Shown here: positions 18,801 through 26,824 of the stretch, in pieces
Layout: every line of letters begins with the position of its first letter
Position numbering within the stretch: position 1 is the first letter of the stretch
Assembly: GCA_016719635.1 (NCBI GenBank)
Contig: JADJYT010000016.1
Location: forward strand, 124,001 to 188,000
DNA length: 64,000 nucleotides
Direction of reading: 5' to 3'
Source: Sphingobacteriales bacterium
Lineage (GTDB): Bacteria > Bacteroidota > Bacteroidia > Chitinophagales > JADIYW01
Program-made: the position numbers and the translations under genes
Notes under the pieces: generated by a model
What the model saw: only the letters and a program-made list of their open reading frames with translations
Database searches by the model: none
What the model was told of the DNA's origin: nothing

Positions 18801-18983
18801 TGTGTACTTTCCATCAATGTCCGTAACAGTGCCTATTGTTGTACCTTTTCCTGTAACGTTCACACCTATCAGTGCCTCACCGGTGGCTGCATCCTTTACA
18901 GTACCGCTAAGGGAGCGGTTCTGCGCAAATACCTGAGCTGTCAACAACAACCCAAATAACCATAATAATAGCGTTTTTTTCAT
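15804..18983 (-). CDS. SusC/RagA TonB-linked outer-membrane protein
   Basis: 1059 residues. A cleavable signal peptide (about 1-20, ending VFAQ) is followed by a carboxypeptidase-regulatory-like domain (about 24-100), then the TonB plug (about 115-235) with the SusC signature DGIPLDNRSF and SALYGVRASNGVVLITTKKG. A 22-strand-type barrel fills the rest and ends in an aromatic strand, FNFNIKF. It imports large ligands across the outer membrane using TonB energy, with the SusD protein encoded next. No sigma/anti-sigma or hybrid sensor gene lies nearby, so the substrate and regulation are open. Confidence 0.95.
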   Translation of the reverse strand: MKKTLLLWLFGLLLTAQVFAQNRSLSGTVKDAATGEALIGVNVTGKGTTIGTVTDIDGKYTLELPKDVTNLVFSYVGYTNLEKPITALKIDAAMALEGKVLEELVVTALGVKKEEKSLSYSVQKIGGEEITKSREANIVNQLSGRISGVQVTSSSGAPGASARLIIRGASTITGSNQPLYIVDGIPLDNRSFSEATAGGGYDVPNGINSINSDDIEDIQILKGSAASALYGVRASNGVVLITTKKGKFNKDKKPIGVEINTSLEFQTPFILPDFQNSYGQGDGIVTNNELNSANFFDVNESGKDDESWGPPLDKGLEFVQWNSYTVGGKPLPWISRPNNIRDIYRIGITANNSVALSGATDKATYRLSFGSLNQKGMLPNTDYNRYTIGLNSSYKLLDNLISSFSLTYSKDMSGNLPTAGYDADNVLQQTIWSARNVDFNALKDWRNLPLITDETSTGFGTPLNWNARYQNNPFWVLDNNLNKYNRDRLIGNIQLNYNVHKYVSVMVRSGVDFFSQIITEQKAKGTQDNKDGYYRELHRRSYEINTDILLTYSQSFLKDRLSLALNAGGTLNQQRLRDADMTANALEVAGLYTIANIKSGQSVTASVETVQSDLNTIRTFGEISWDRFIYLNYTLTNDWSSRLPKANNSFLSYSVGGSFVASELIKKQQDILSFLKIRGSYASVGNFGALVPYRTNQTYAIRDQIPLGTTLFYDPASLNNPNLKPERSNEWEVGLDLRLYKNRFRINATYYDKTSKDLLMQTPVSAASGYTTAWKNAGKMNNKGVELQFGATLLDKKDYKIDIDFNWAKNYNKVLSVGEGQTALILGNDGWGTTLEAEVGQPYGSIRGLGFMRAPDGQVIFKDGVPVIDPTKKTFGTIQPKWTGGVSLSVNIKGVTISTLIDMKIGGVLRSMTYSFGRYAGTLAETLYGRETGIVGEGVKNIGSDDDPVFVPNDVVVRADFYNQTVYSNKNVENGVLDASYIKWRRLFVGYTLPAKALKNTKVQEVGFGVVASNILIIYRKAPHIDPETAFSDANGTQGLEFGQMPAARSIGFNFNIKF

Positions 18984-19039
18984 AAAGACTAACTGGTTTT
19001 GTTAATAATTCTTAAAGAAGTTAAATGTATGTTAATCCG

Positions 19040-19069
19040 CAATATTACTACATTTTTTTAAGAAACAAG
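19040..19069 (-). promoter_or_regulatory. possible promoter of the susC operon (TTG-N18-TAATATTG)
   Basis: On the minus strand TAATATTG is one mismatch from TAnnTTTG, with CTTG 18 bp upstream. It lies 56 bp before the susC start. The 19070-19229 part of the gap holds a palindrome (GGTATCGGATACC) and nothing else I can assign. Confidence 0.35.
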
Positions 19070-19229
19070 AAATTTTTTAAGAATTTTTAATGGAATAATG
19101 GTGTTTCTCCGGAAATATACAAACAATCCGGTATTGGTTTCTTTTACGCCTTCAGTGATTCCCTGTTTTCAACCGGTATCCGATACCCGTAAAACCCAAC
19201 AAAATAAAGGTCTTTCGGGCTATTCCAGA

Positions 19230-20354
19230 TTAATAATCTATTACCTGTTCTTCTATGTATTCCGGCATTTGCCTGAACTCATACTGCTGATTTCTGAGCC
19301 TTGGTTCAAATCCGGCAGCACGTATCGCGTCCTGAATGCTTTTAGAGGTAAAGCGATGCGGTGCACCGGCGGCGGAAACGACATTTTCCTCTATCATAAT
19401 CGAACCAAAATCATTGGCACCGGCCTGCAGGCATAATTGTGCCACATTTTTTCCGACCGTCAGCCAGGATGCCTGAATATTCTTGATATTCGGCAACATC
19501 ATCCTGCTTATCGCCAGCATCCGGATGTATTCATCCCCCGTCACCTGATTGCGGATATTGCGCATCTTTTTCAGCAAGGTGCCTTCATCCTGATAGGGCC
19601 ATGGTATAAAAGCCAGAAAACCCTTGGCATCAGCGGGTTTTTCGCTCTGCACCTGCCGTATCCAGACCAGGTGCTCCATTCGCTCATAAATCGTCTCAAT
19701 ATGACCGAACATCATAGTGGCAGAAGTGGTGATATGCAGCTGGTGCGCCGCACGCATCACATTCAGCCATTCCTCACCGCTGCATTTGCCTTTAGCCAGC
19801 AACCTCCTTACCCGATCGTTTAGTATCTCCGCACCCGCACCCGGCAATGAATCCAGTCCGGCCTTTTTTAGTTCTTTCAATACTTCCGTATGCGACAAAC
19901 CTTCCAGCTTGCTGATATGGGCAATCTCGGGAGGCCCGAGCGCGTGTAATTTTATTTCGGGATATAATTTCTTGATTGCTGAGAATGTATCTGCGTAAAA
20001 TTTCAGGCCCAGGTCCGGATGATGCCCGCCCTGTAAAAGTAACTGATCTCCTCCGTATTGGATGGTCTCGTCGATTTTCTTCTTATAGGTTTCTATATCC
20101 GTTATGTAAGCCTCTTCATGTCCGGGTTTTCTGTAAAAGTTACAGAATTTACAATTGGCGACACAGACATTGGTCGTATTCACATTCCGGTCAATCTGCC
20201 AGGTAACGATATTGTCCGGTTTCTGGATCTTGCGCAGCTGATGCCCGATGGCCATCAATTCGGCGGTTGGTGCCTGTTCAAACAAGAAAACCCCTTCTTC
20301 TATCGTAAGGAATTCAAGACGGAGTGATTTTTGGTATAAATCAGATAAGTTCAT
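19230..20354 (-). CDS. mqnC: cyclic dehypoxanthinyl futalosine synthase
   Basis: 374-residue radical SAM enzyme. The cluster motif CVANCKFC follows IDRNVNTTN, the MqnC form, and LLLQGGHHPDL and LPGAGAEIL are also MqnC-like. MqnE would have a different sequence around the cluster. MqnC cyclises dehypoxanthine futalosine in the futalosine route to menaquinone, in the cytoplasm. It stands alone, with its own -7 box; no other mqn genes are in the window. It is divergent from the M16 peptidase gene, sharing a ~113-bp intergenic region. Confidence 0.92.
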   Translation of the reverse strand: MNLSDLYQKSLRLEFLTIEEGVFLFEQAPTAELMAIGHQLRKIQKPDNIVTWQIDRNVNTTNVCVANCKFCNFYRKPGHEEAYITDIETYKKKIDETIQYGGDQLLLQGGHHPDLGLKFYADTFSAIKKLYPEIKLHALGPPEIAHISKLEGLSHTEVLKELKKAGLDSLPGAGAEILNDRVRRLLAKGKCSGEEWLNVMRAAHQLHITTSATMMFGHIETIYERMEHLVWIRQVQSEKPADAKGFLAFIPWPYQDEGTLLKKMRNIRNQVTGDEYIRMLAISRMMLPNIKNIQASWLTVGKNVAQLCLQAGANDFGSIMIEENVVSAAGAPHRFTSKSIQDAIRAAGFEPRLRNQQYEFRQMPEYIEEQVIDY

Positions 20355-20370
20355 TATTTCTCACTTAAAA

Positions 20371-20378
20371 CAAAAGTA
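20371..20378 (-). promoter_or_regulatory. -7 box (TACTTTTG) of mqnC
   Basis: On the minus strand TACTTTTG matches TAnnTTTG exactly, 16 bp before the mqnC ATG. The leader would be about 10 nt. Confidence 0.6.
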
Positions 20379-20455
20379 CGGTTAAAAAGTTATACAGACA
20401 ATTCTACAGCTTTTAGAGGGAAGTTCCCTTCAAAGATTTTAAATTTAAAAAAACG

Positions 20456-20463
20456 TACTTTTG
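20456..20463 (+). promoter_or_regulatory. -7 box (TACTTTTG) of the M16 peptidase gene, start-codon-proximal
   Basis: TACTTTTG followed by CAGG lies only 4 bp before ATG 20468. If the box is used at normal spacing, transcription starts at or beside the ATG, giving a leaderless or near-leaderless mRNA. Confidence 0.55.
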
Positions 20464-20467
20464 CAGG

Positions 20468-21148
20468 ATGATTGATTACAGTAAAGAAGTATTTAAAAAC
20501 GGGCTGACGCTTATTCATCACCAGGATACGACAACCCCTTTTGTGGTGGTCAATATGCTCTACAAGGTAGGCTCCAAACATGAAGAAGAAACCAGAACGG
20601 GTTTTGCGCATCTGTTCGAGCACCTGATGTTCAGCGGCAGCAAAAATTTTTCTGATTTTGACAAACCATTGCAGGCTGCCGGCGGGGAGAACAATGCGTT
20701 TACCAACAATGACTATACCAATTATTACGATACCGTTCCGGCCGCAAATGTTGAGATTCCGTTATGCCTGGAGGCAGACCGGATGTTTAACTTAAACATC
20801 AATGCTAAAAGCCTGTCCGTTCAGCGCAAGGTGGTGTGTGAAGAGTTCAAGGAAAATTATATCAACCTGCCGTATGGAAATGCCTGGCATCTGCTGCGGG
20901 AGATGGTATACGAAACACATCCTTATAAATGGCCCACTATAGGCAAATCACTGAAACACGTAGAAGATGCCACCCTTAAAGATGTCCAATCTTTTTATGA
21001 CAAGTATTACGCCCCCAATAATGCCATTCTGGTGATAGCAGGAAATATTGAAAAAGAAACCGCTGACCGCCTGGCAAGACAATATTTTGAAGAATTACCG
21101 TCTGTAACTCTGGAAGAAAAAGAAATTCAGCGAGCCGGAACAGACTGA
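20468..21148 (+). CDS. M16 zinc metallopeptidase, catalytic, N-terminal part (frameshifted gene)
   Basis: The first 226 codons of a catalytic M16 (pitrilysin-type) peptidase. The zinc motif HxxEH is seen as HLFEH in GFAHLFEHLMFSGS, followed by the M16 features GGENNAFTNNDYTNYYD and a downstream Glu in VVCEEFKENY. The frame runs off after VTLEEKEIQ. The continuation FSEPEQTEAKEK lies in the next frame and leads straight into 21189-21704. Removing one base at the A5 run (21117-21121) joins them into a ~411-residue protein, typical for one M16 half. The gene pairs with 21715-22983. An assembly error or a real frameshift are both possible. Confidence 0.85.
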   Translation: MIDYSKEVFKNGLTLIHHQDTTTPFVVVNMLYKVGSKHEEETRTGFAHLFEHLMFSGSKNFSDFDKPLQAAGGENNAFTNNDYTNYYDTVPAANVEIPLCLEADRMFNLNINAKSLSVQRKVVCEEFKENYINLPYGNAWHLLREMVYETHPYKWPTIGKSLKHVEDATLKDVQSFYDKYYAPNNAILVIAGNIEKETADRLARQYFEELPSVTLEEKEIQRAGTD

Positions 21149-21188
21149 AGCAAAAGAAAAAACGGTACAGGAAGATGTCCCGTTAAAT

Positions 21189-21704
21189 ATGATCTTCATC
21201 GCTTTCAAAATGTGTGACCGCCTACATCCGGATTATTATACCGCAGATGTCATTTCAGATATCCTGTCCAACGGCACTTCTTCCCGGCTGCATGAAGCAC
21301 TGGTTAAAAAAGAAAAGGCATTTGTAGAAATTGACGCCCATATTTCCGCCAGCAATGATGTGGGTGTATTCACGCTGGAAGGCAAGGTATCTGACGGATA
21401 TGATGTAGAAAAGGCAACGGAACTTATCTGGGAAGAGCTGGAAAAACTGAAAGCGGATTTTGTGCGAGAGCAGGAGCTGCAAAAATGCAAGAACAAGATG
21501 CTGACCTATATGAATTTTTCCGAAGCGAGCCTCCTGAACCGGGCGGTCAGCCTGGCATACTATGAGTTGCTGGGTGATGCCAACCTCATCAATGCAGAAG
21601 AAAAACAGTATGAGGCCGTCAGCGCACCGGACATCCAAAAATACGCACGCGCACTATTTGTAAAAGAAAAAAGCAACACCCTCTATTACCTGAAAAGACA
21701 ATAA
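21189..21704 (+). CDS. M16 peptidase, C-terminal part of the same frameshifted gene
   Basis: 171 residues from the first ATG, but the frame is open and clearly coding back to about 21117. It is the second M16 domain of the gene that begins at 20468: MIFIAFKMCDRLHPDYYTADVISDILSNGTSSRLHEALV is the usual substrate-binding half, lacking a zinc motif. It is unlikely to be a gene in its own right. Its stop is 11 bp before the inactive-type M16 partner. Confidence 0.85.
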   Translation: MIFIAFKMCDRLHPDYYTADVISDILSNGTSSRLHEALVKKEKAFVEIDAHISASNDVGVFTLEGKVSDGYDVEKATELIWEELEKLKADFVREQELQKCKNKMLTYMNFSEASLLNRAVSLAYYELLGDANLINAEEKQYEAVSAPDIQKYARALFVKEKSNTLYYLKRQ

Positions 21705-21714
21705 ATCCATTTAA

Positions 21715-22983
21715 ATGACCTTACCTGCCATACACGAGATTGATAAAATCGTTTTTCCGGAGCCGGAAAAAATCCCCCTGCAAAACAACATTCCCTTATT
21801 CGGTTTCAACGGCACCAAGAATGATATCTTACGCATTGATCTGATATTCAATGCCGGCAGGTGGACAGAAACCCTCCCGCTGCAGTCTGCCTTCGTTGCC
21901 AGCCTTTTTAAAAGCGGAACTTCGAAGTACACTTCCTTTGAAATCAATGAGATGATTGACTCGCTGGGCAGCACCCTAAAAAGCGCTTCCGGATTCAATT
22001 CTTTTACGGTATCCATTTATTGTATGAACCGATATCTGGAGCAGACCTTATCTCATGCCATCCTTTGCCTGAACGAATGTATCTTTCCCGAACAGGAACT
22101 GGAACACCAAAAAAGAAAATCGCTGGCGAATCTCTCCTTATCCCTTGAAAAAAACGATTATCTGGCGGACAATGCTTTCAAAAAACAGATTTTCGGAAAC
22201 AGGCATCCGTATGGATATGAAACGACCAGAGAGAAAATAGAACAACTGACCCGGGAACATTTACTCCACTACTATCAACGGGAATTGTGCCCGGCAAAAT
22301 GCACCGTGTTCATCGCCGGCAAATATGGCCAAGACGAGTTGAAAGTCCTGGACCGTGTGTTAGGCGGATGGAGTAAAGAATACAGACATGGACAAGCAGA
22401 TGTAAAGGCTATTCCCGCCATTCCTGCTTTTGAACGTAATGTACTGCACATCAGGAAAGAGAAATCCGTTCAGGCTTCCATCGTGATAGGAAACGTTCTG
22501 TTTAATAAACAACATGATGACTATGCCGCCTTTGTCCTGCTCAATACCATCTTTGGCGGTTATTTCGGTTCCAGGCTGATGAGTAATATCCGCGAAGACA
22601 AGGGGCTTACCTACGGCATCCATTCAGGGTTGTTTACCCTGAAACATGCCGGTCTTTTTTCCATACAAACGGACACCAATCTTGAAAATGTGGAGGTCTG
22701 CCTTCGTGAAATATATTCGGAAATGGAACGTTTACAGAATGAACGTATTCCGGAAGCGGAAATCGCCTTAGCCAGAAATTACCTGTTGGGGAAATTTTTG
22801 GGCAGAACAGACGGACCCTTCAATCAGGCGGAAGTCTTTAAAAGCTATAGCATAGAAAATGTTAATATTCACAAATTCTCCGAAATCGTGGAAACATTAA
22901 GACAGACGGATGCCGTATCTTTACAGCGACTGGCGCAACAGTATCTCCTGAAGGAGAATATGCTGGAAGTGGCGGTCGGTTGA
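21715..22983 (+). CDS. M16 family peptidase-like protein, non-catalytic partner
   Basis: 422 residues with the two-domain M16 fold but no HxxEH zinc motif at the expected place (RIDLIFNAGRW is followed by SAFVASLFKSGT). The C-terminal half keeps the substrate-binding pattern GGYFGSRLMSNIREDKGLTYGIHSG. Such inactive partners form heterodimers with the catalytic M16 subunit, here encoded just upstream. No signal peptide is seen in either subunit. Possible roles include degrading peptides in the cytoplasm or processing at the periplasmic face. Confidence 0.85.
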   Translation: MTLPAIHEIDKIVFPEPEKIPLQNNIPLFGFNGTKNDILRIDLIFNAGRWTETLPLQSAFVASLFKSGTSKYTSFEINEMIDSLGSTLKSASGFNSFTVSIYCMNRYLEQTLSHAILCLNECIFPEQELEHQKRKSLANLSLSLEKNDYLADNAFKKQIFGNRHPYGYETTREKIEQLTREHLLHYYQRELCPAKCTVFIAGKYGQDELKVLDRVLGGWSKEYRHGQADVKAIPAIPAFERNVLHIRKEKSVQASIVIGNVLFNKQHDDYAAFVLLNTIFGGYFGSRLMSNIREDKGLTYGIHSGLFTLKHAGLFSIQTDTNLENVEVCLREIYSEMERLQNERIPEAEIALARNYLLGKFLGRTDGPFNQAEVFKSYSIENVNIHKFSEIVETLRQTDAVSLQRLAQQYLLKENMLEVAVG

Positions 22984-22994
22984 TTTAAGAAATT

Positions 22995-23303
22995 ATGTTA
23001 TTACGAAATACTGATATCCTTAGCTTTTTAGTACAACACAAGAATGAGTTGCGCAAATACAATATTAAACGTATCGGATTATTTGGATCGTATGCTCGCA
23101 ACAATGCATCGGAAAACAGTGATATTGATTTTCTAGTGGAGTATCAACAGGGGAAAAAGAGTCTGAGTAATTTTTTAGAGTTAATAGATTTCCTGGAACT
23201 GTCTTTCCATAAAGACGTAGAATTGGTAACAAAAGAATCGGTGAGTAAACACATATTCCCTTACATAGAAAAAGAAATACAATATGTACAAATCATCGAT
23301 TGA
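22995..23303 (+). CDS. mntA: MntA-type nucleotidyltransferase antitoxin
   Basis: 102 residues. The minimal nucleotidyltransferase motif is GSYARNNASENSDIDFLV (GSxAR...SDxD). MntA proteins inactivate their HEPN toxin HepT by adding AMP to a Tyr beside its RNase site. The gene overlaps hepT by 20 bp and lies 11 bp after the M16 gene, so this toxin-antitoxin pair seems to have been inserted into an existing + strand transcription unit. Confidence 0.87.
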   Translation: MLLRNTDILSFLVQHKNELRKYNIKRIGLFGSYARNNASENSDIDFLVEYQQGKKSLSNFLELIDFLELSFHKDVELVTKESVSKHIFPYIEKEIQYVQIID

Positions 23304-23595
23304 AATAATCAGACATATTTATATCGAAGCAAAATATATCGCCGAATCTTCCGAGAATAAATCCTTTGATGATTTGTGCAATGATGAAACGTGGAAGAGA
23401 GCCATTATAAGAAGCCTGGAAATTATAGGTGAGGCTTCAAAGAAGATAGACGCTGAGACCAAAGATAAATTCTTTTTCATAAAATGGAGAGAGATGGCAA
23501 AAATGCGAGACAAACTGATTCATGATTACTTCGGTGTCGATTACGAAATTGTTTGGGATGTTATATCAAACAGGATTCCTGAACTTTATCATTAA
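23284..23595 (+). CDS. hepT: HepT-type HEPN ribonuclease toxin
   Basis: 103-residue all-helical HEPN (DUF86) protein. The RX4HXY motif is intact as RDKLIHDY, giving the catalytic Arg and His and the Tyr that MntA adenylylates. Upstream, IRSLEIIGEASKKI is the usual helix of the family. The pair is expected to work as a toxin-antitoxin or anti-phage module. It is followed only 4 bp later by a secreted T9SS cargo gene with no obvious functional link. Confidence 0.87.
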   Translation: MYKSSIEIIRHIYIEAKYIAESSENKSFDDLCNDETWKRAIIRSLEIIGEASKKIDAETKDKFFFIKWREMAKMRDKLIHDYFGVDYEIVWDVISNRIPELYH

Positions 23596-23599
23596 TTAA

Positions 23600-25147
23600 A
23601 TGAAATATTATCAGAGGAAGATGGAAACAGATAACCCAGCCCGCAGAAGACTTGAATTTAAGCATCTATATTTAACCATCTTATGGGCAGTTTGTATTTT
23701 ATATACTTCTATCAGCGTTGCTCAAACGGAATACGAAGCTCCGAAATTGGTTTGTGTCCGCAACAATGCCAGCCAGATGGAACTCAACTGGGCTTTGCCG
23801 GTGACACCCAATCCCTGTTTTGCAGGATATGAAATCTACACCTCTGTCGGCAGCAAGAACGGCCCTTACACATTAGACACCACACTGACCAATCCATTGC
23901 AGACGACGGTACTCTTATCCGTTGTCAGCGGCGGACAAACGGTTCATTTTTTCATGATTAACCGAGGCAGCTGCAACAACCCTGCGCCACCAGCAAGCAT
24001 TACTTCCGACACCCTCAACAATGAGAAACCGCAGCCATACACCGTTATCATCAATGCCACCGTTATCAATGGCCGGGTACAGCTGAACTGGGTGCCTGCC
24101 CCTTCGCCGGAAGTAACGGCCTATCTGGTCTATAATGACAGAGATGGATTTACCACACCGGATACCGTATCTGGAAGATTGAATACCGCTTACACGGACA
24201 TGGACAACAACCCGGATGCTTCCGCCATCCGATACAAGGTACGTTCCCTGGAGTTTTGCGAAGACCCTGCCGGACTTCAGGGCGCCATTACACCGGACAG
24301 TGCTGACCACCGCACCATCCTGATGCAGGTATCCGCTCCCGACCGATGTACCCAAACGGCCAATGTATCCTGGCAACCCTATAAAACAGGCGGCGCACAG
24401 GTGGTGAATTATGAAATTCAAAAAAGCATTAACCGCGGTGCATTTACCACAGACGGAACAGTTGCCTCTTCCACCACCAATTTTCTCTTGCAAAATATTC
24501 CGTTCCGGGATTCTGTATGTGTCCGCATCAAAGGAAATCTGCCCAATGGCAGCACCGCCTTCTCCAATGAACGATGCTTCAGTGCGGATGTTATACAGAA
24601 ACCGGTCAATGATTACATCCGCAACATTACGGTAGAGAATGGAAATGTCATCATCGATTACAAACGAGATACCGCAGCCGCACCGCCGAAGACCATCATC
24701 TTACAGAGAAGCAATGACGGTATCGTTTTTTCGCCTATCATCAATATTCCGGATGAACCCGATCCTTTCACCTACCTATTCTCCGATGAAGGATTAGATG
24801 TCAACAGTCAAACCTTTACCTATAGAGTTAATCTGGTGGACAGCTGTTTCAGCACACACTCTTCTGATACCGCCACCACGTTGCGCATAGGGATAAAGAA
24901 GAAGAGCAACAATAAAGCAGATATACTGTGGAGTGGTTTCGAAATCCAGAACATCCACTTTCAGCATTTTGTGCTGGAAAAAATTACAGGCACCGATACG
25001 GTAGAGCTGGGCACCTTCAACAGAACGCAAACCTCCTATCTGGAGAACAGCCTGTTCGATTATTCCAGAGATTCCCTGGATGAGGTGTGTTACAGGATAA
25101 CCGCCTTTTTACCAACAACAATGACAAGGCTCCCCGGGAAACGTTAG
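23600..25147 (+). CDS. T9SS-secreted fibronectin-III-like protein, N-terminal part (frameshifted gene)
   Basis: 515 residues. A signal-anchor-like stretch (about 24-42) ends in VAQ. Several fibronectin type III-like repeats follow (ELNWALP, QLNWVPAPS, NVSWQPYK, KADILWSGF). The start could also be Met 8. The frame ends in a short aberrant tail after YRITAF. Adding one T to the T5 run (25106-25110) links it to the type B T9SS sorting domain of 25087-25455, giving a ~620-residue exported adhesin-like protein. As it stands, it would lack its sorting signal. Confidence 0.78.
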   Translation: MKYYQRKMETDNPARRRLEFKHLYLTILWAVCILYTSISVAQTEYEAPKLVCVRNNASQMELNWALPVTPNPCFAGYEIYTSVGSKNGPYTLDTTLTNPLQTTVLLSVVSGGQTVHFFMINRGSCNNPAPPASITSDTLNNEKPQPYTVIINATVINGRVQLNWVPAPSPEVTAYLVYNDRDGFTTPDTVSGRLNTAYTDMDNNPDASAIRYKVRSLEFCEDPAGLQGAITPDSADHRTILMQVSAPDRCTQTANVSWQPYKTGGAQVVNYEIQKSINRGAFTTDGTVASSTTNFLLQNIPFRDSVCVRIKGNLPNGSTAFSNERCFSADVIQKPVNDYIRNITVENGNVIIDYKRDTAAAPPKTIILQRSNDGIVFSPIINIPDEPDPFTYLFSDEGLDVNSQTFTYRVNLVDSCFSTHSSDTATTLRIGIKKKSNNKADILWSGFEIQNIHFQHFVLEKITGTDTVELGTFNRTQTSYLENSLFDYSRDSLDEVCYRITAFLPTTMTRLPGKR

Positions 25148-25455
25148 TCAGCCGCTCCAACATCATATGTGTGCAACCTGAGCCGAAAGCCTTCATTCCG
25201 CAGGCCTTTGTGCCGGATGGCGTGAACAGGACGTTTAAACCGTTCCTGTTGTATGCACAATCCACCGGTTATGATTTTAAGATATACGACCGCTGGTATC
25301 AGCTGGTATTTTCCACCAACGATGTCAATGCAAGCTGGGACGGGATTTTCAGGGGCACTCCGGCACAACTGGATTCCTATATCTTTATCCTGAAATACAA
25401 GGGAAAGAATGACCTGGATTATACCGAGACGGGTACGGTCATGCTGCTACGGTAA
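25087..25455 (+). CDS. type B T9SS sorting domain, C-terminal part of the same frameshifted gene
   Basis: The coding part from about 25111 is a gliding-motility-associated C-terminal (CHU_C) domain: CVQPEPKAFIPQAFVPDG, then FKIYDRWYQLVFSTNDVNASWDG and a final YIFILKYKGK strand. This domain targets cargo to the type IX secretion system and the cell surface. It has no signal peptide and so would not function alone. It ends one base before the convergent transglycosylase gene. Confidence 0.82.
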   Translation: MLQDNRLFTNNNDKAPRETLVSRSNIICVQPEPKAFIPQAFVPDGVNRTFKPFLLYAQSTGYDFKIYDRWYQLVFSTNDVNASWDGIFRGTPAQLDSYIFILKYKGKNDLDYTETGTVMLLR

Positions 25456-26385
25456 CTACACAGGAATTTTCACCTCATAGGTTCGATTCCCTTTATTCAA
25501 CATCGAGAAATCCCGAATCCACGGATTATAGATGCGCAGCATCTTATAGCTGATATTATTCTGTTTGGCAAAGTCTACCCAGTTTACCGTGCCGGACACT
25601 TGCTGTGTGGTCGTTTGCCATTCGGGATATAAATCTTCCTTGTTTAAATAAAATCCAAAATCTTTCTGATGCTGGTGGATGATTTTGAGCGCTACGATAC
25701 GCTGCACGTATCTGCTGGTTTCGGAATTCAGCAACAGGTGATAATAGGCTGTTTCGCCCTGCAGAGTCTGCTGGCGGATTACTCCCGAAATTCCCATATT
25801 ATAAGCAGCAGCAGCAGCCGTCCACGAGCCGGTTTTTTCTTTGGAATCTTTCAGATACCTGCACGCCGCCTTTGTAGCCTTTTCAATATGATATCGTTCA
25901 TCTATTTCGTTATTGATCAGGAGGCCATACTGCGCAGCGGTCACTTTCATAATCTGCCAGAACCCGGCGGCACCGGAAGGGGACACCACATTATCAAATC
26001 CGCTTTCCGCCATACAAAGGTATTTAAAGTCATCCGGGATGGTGTCTTCCTTTAACATTTTCTCAATAGTCGGCAACCAGCGGTTGGCGCGTTTAAACAT
26101 CAGGATGGTGGAAGACTGCCAGTAGGCATTCACCGTCAATTCCCTGTCGAGCCGTTCGCGCACTTCCGGATCGTCGAGCAGGACAGGTTCTCCGGCAAAC
26201 TCCACGGCAGCCGGAATCTTTACGGCATACGTCGTCTGTACCGGCAGCGCCAGGTTTTCCTGTTTTTCTTTCGTCTTTATAAACGGGAAATACGCATTTA
26301 ACCCGTCCGTCGTGGCATTGATAAATAATGCCAGGATGGCGAAGGCGAAGAACCCGAGTGCGAAAGAGAGGCTGTTTTTATTCAT
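25456..26385 (-). CDS. lytic transglycosylase, GH23 (MltD-like), with degenerate LysM
   Basis: 309 residues. One N-terminal membrane/signal segment (about 7-25) precedes a GH23 lytic transglycosylase domain (about 95-240): the catalytic Glu lies in LCMAESGFDNVVSPSGAAGFWQ, followed by the family motif AAAAYNMG. It cleaves peptidoglycan between MurNAc and GlcNAc in the periplasm. The final ~60 residues (VNWVDFAKQNNISYKMLRIYNPWIRD) look like one weak LysM module. It is convergent with the T9SS gene, the two stops being adjacent. Confidence 0.9.
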   Translation of the reverse strand: MNKNSLSFALGFFAFAILALFINATTDGLNAYFPFIKTKEKQENLALPVQTTYAVKIPAAVEFAGEPVLLDDPEVRERLDRELTVNAYWQSSTILMFKRANRWLPTIEKMLKEDTIPDDFKYLCMAESGFDNVVSPSGAAGFWQIMKVTAAQYGLLINNEIDERYHIEKATKAACRYLKDSKEKTGSWTAAAAAYNMGISGVIRQQTLQGETAYYHLLLNSETSRYVQRIVALKIIHQHQKDFGFYLNKEDLYPEWQTTTQQVSGTVNWVDFAKQNNISYKMLRIYNPWIRDFSMLNKGNRTYEVKIPV

Positions 26386-26558
26386 GGGCTTGCTGTGTGA
26401 TACTAAAGATGAAGTTATAATTTATTGTTTGTTTGATTTTTACTTTTTTATGCAACCCTTCGTGCCGGCAGACAGGAAAGTAAATAAAAAGCATTTTCGA
26501 AAAATAAACTCTTCTGTGGTTGGATGCACAACATTATCATGATACATTTCTTCTTATT

Positions 26559-26604
26559 CTTTGTCTTTCTTTTTTCTTGATAAAAAAGAAACAAAAAATC
26601 AAGC
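26559..26604. repeat. A/T-rich inverted repeat in the 26386-26824 gap
   Basis: TTTCTTTTTT (26566-26575) pairs with AAAAAAGAAA (26582-26591) around a CTTGAT loop, flanked by further matching TTGT/ACAA bases. Stretches like this recur between Bacteroidota genes. The 439-bp gap also holds a GCCGGCAGACAGG fragment at about 26464, related to the hairpin at 7044. I see no gene in it. Confidence 0.5.
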
Positions 26605-26824
26605 CAAAACGATCGTCCTACGCTACCTGCCTACGCTTTGCTACGCGTTTTGACAGCCCACGCTTCTTTACATCCTACATTGTTCAACATTTTGCTCTTA
26701 TATTCCACCTTCCCACTTTTATTTTATCTATACAACAAGCAACTTACATTTAACCTTTATCCATCCCGAAACCATTATCCGTCAAAAGATAAACTGTTAT
26801 TGAAATAACTTTATTCCGTATAAC

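Noticed and set aside
19098..19436. 112-codon + strand frame spanning the end of mqnC
   Set aside because: Half lies antisense to mqnC and the rest in AT-rich intergenic DNA; no start signals.
19230..20354. MqnE (aminofutalosine synthase) as an alternative for the radical SAM gene
   Set aside because: The residues around the cluster (DRNVNTTNVCVANCKFC, LLLQGGHHPDL) follow the MqnC pattern.
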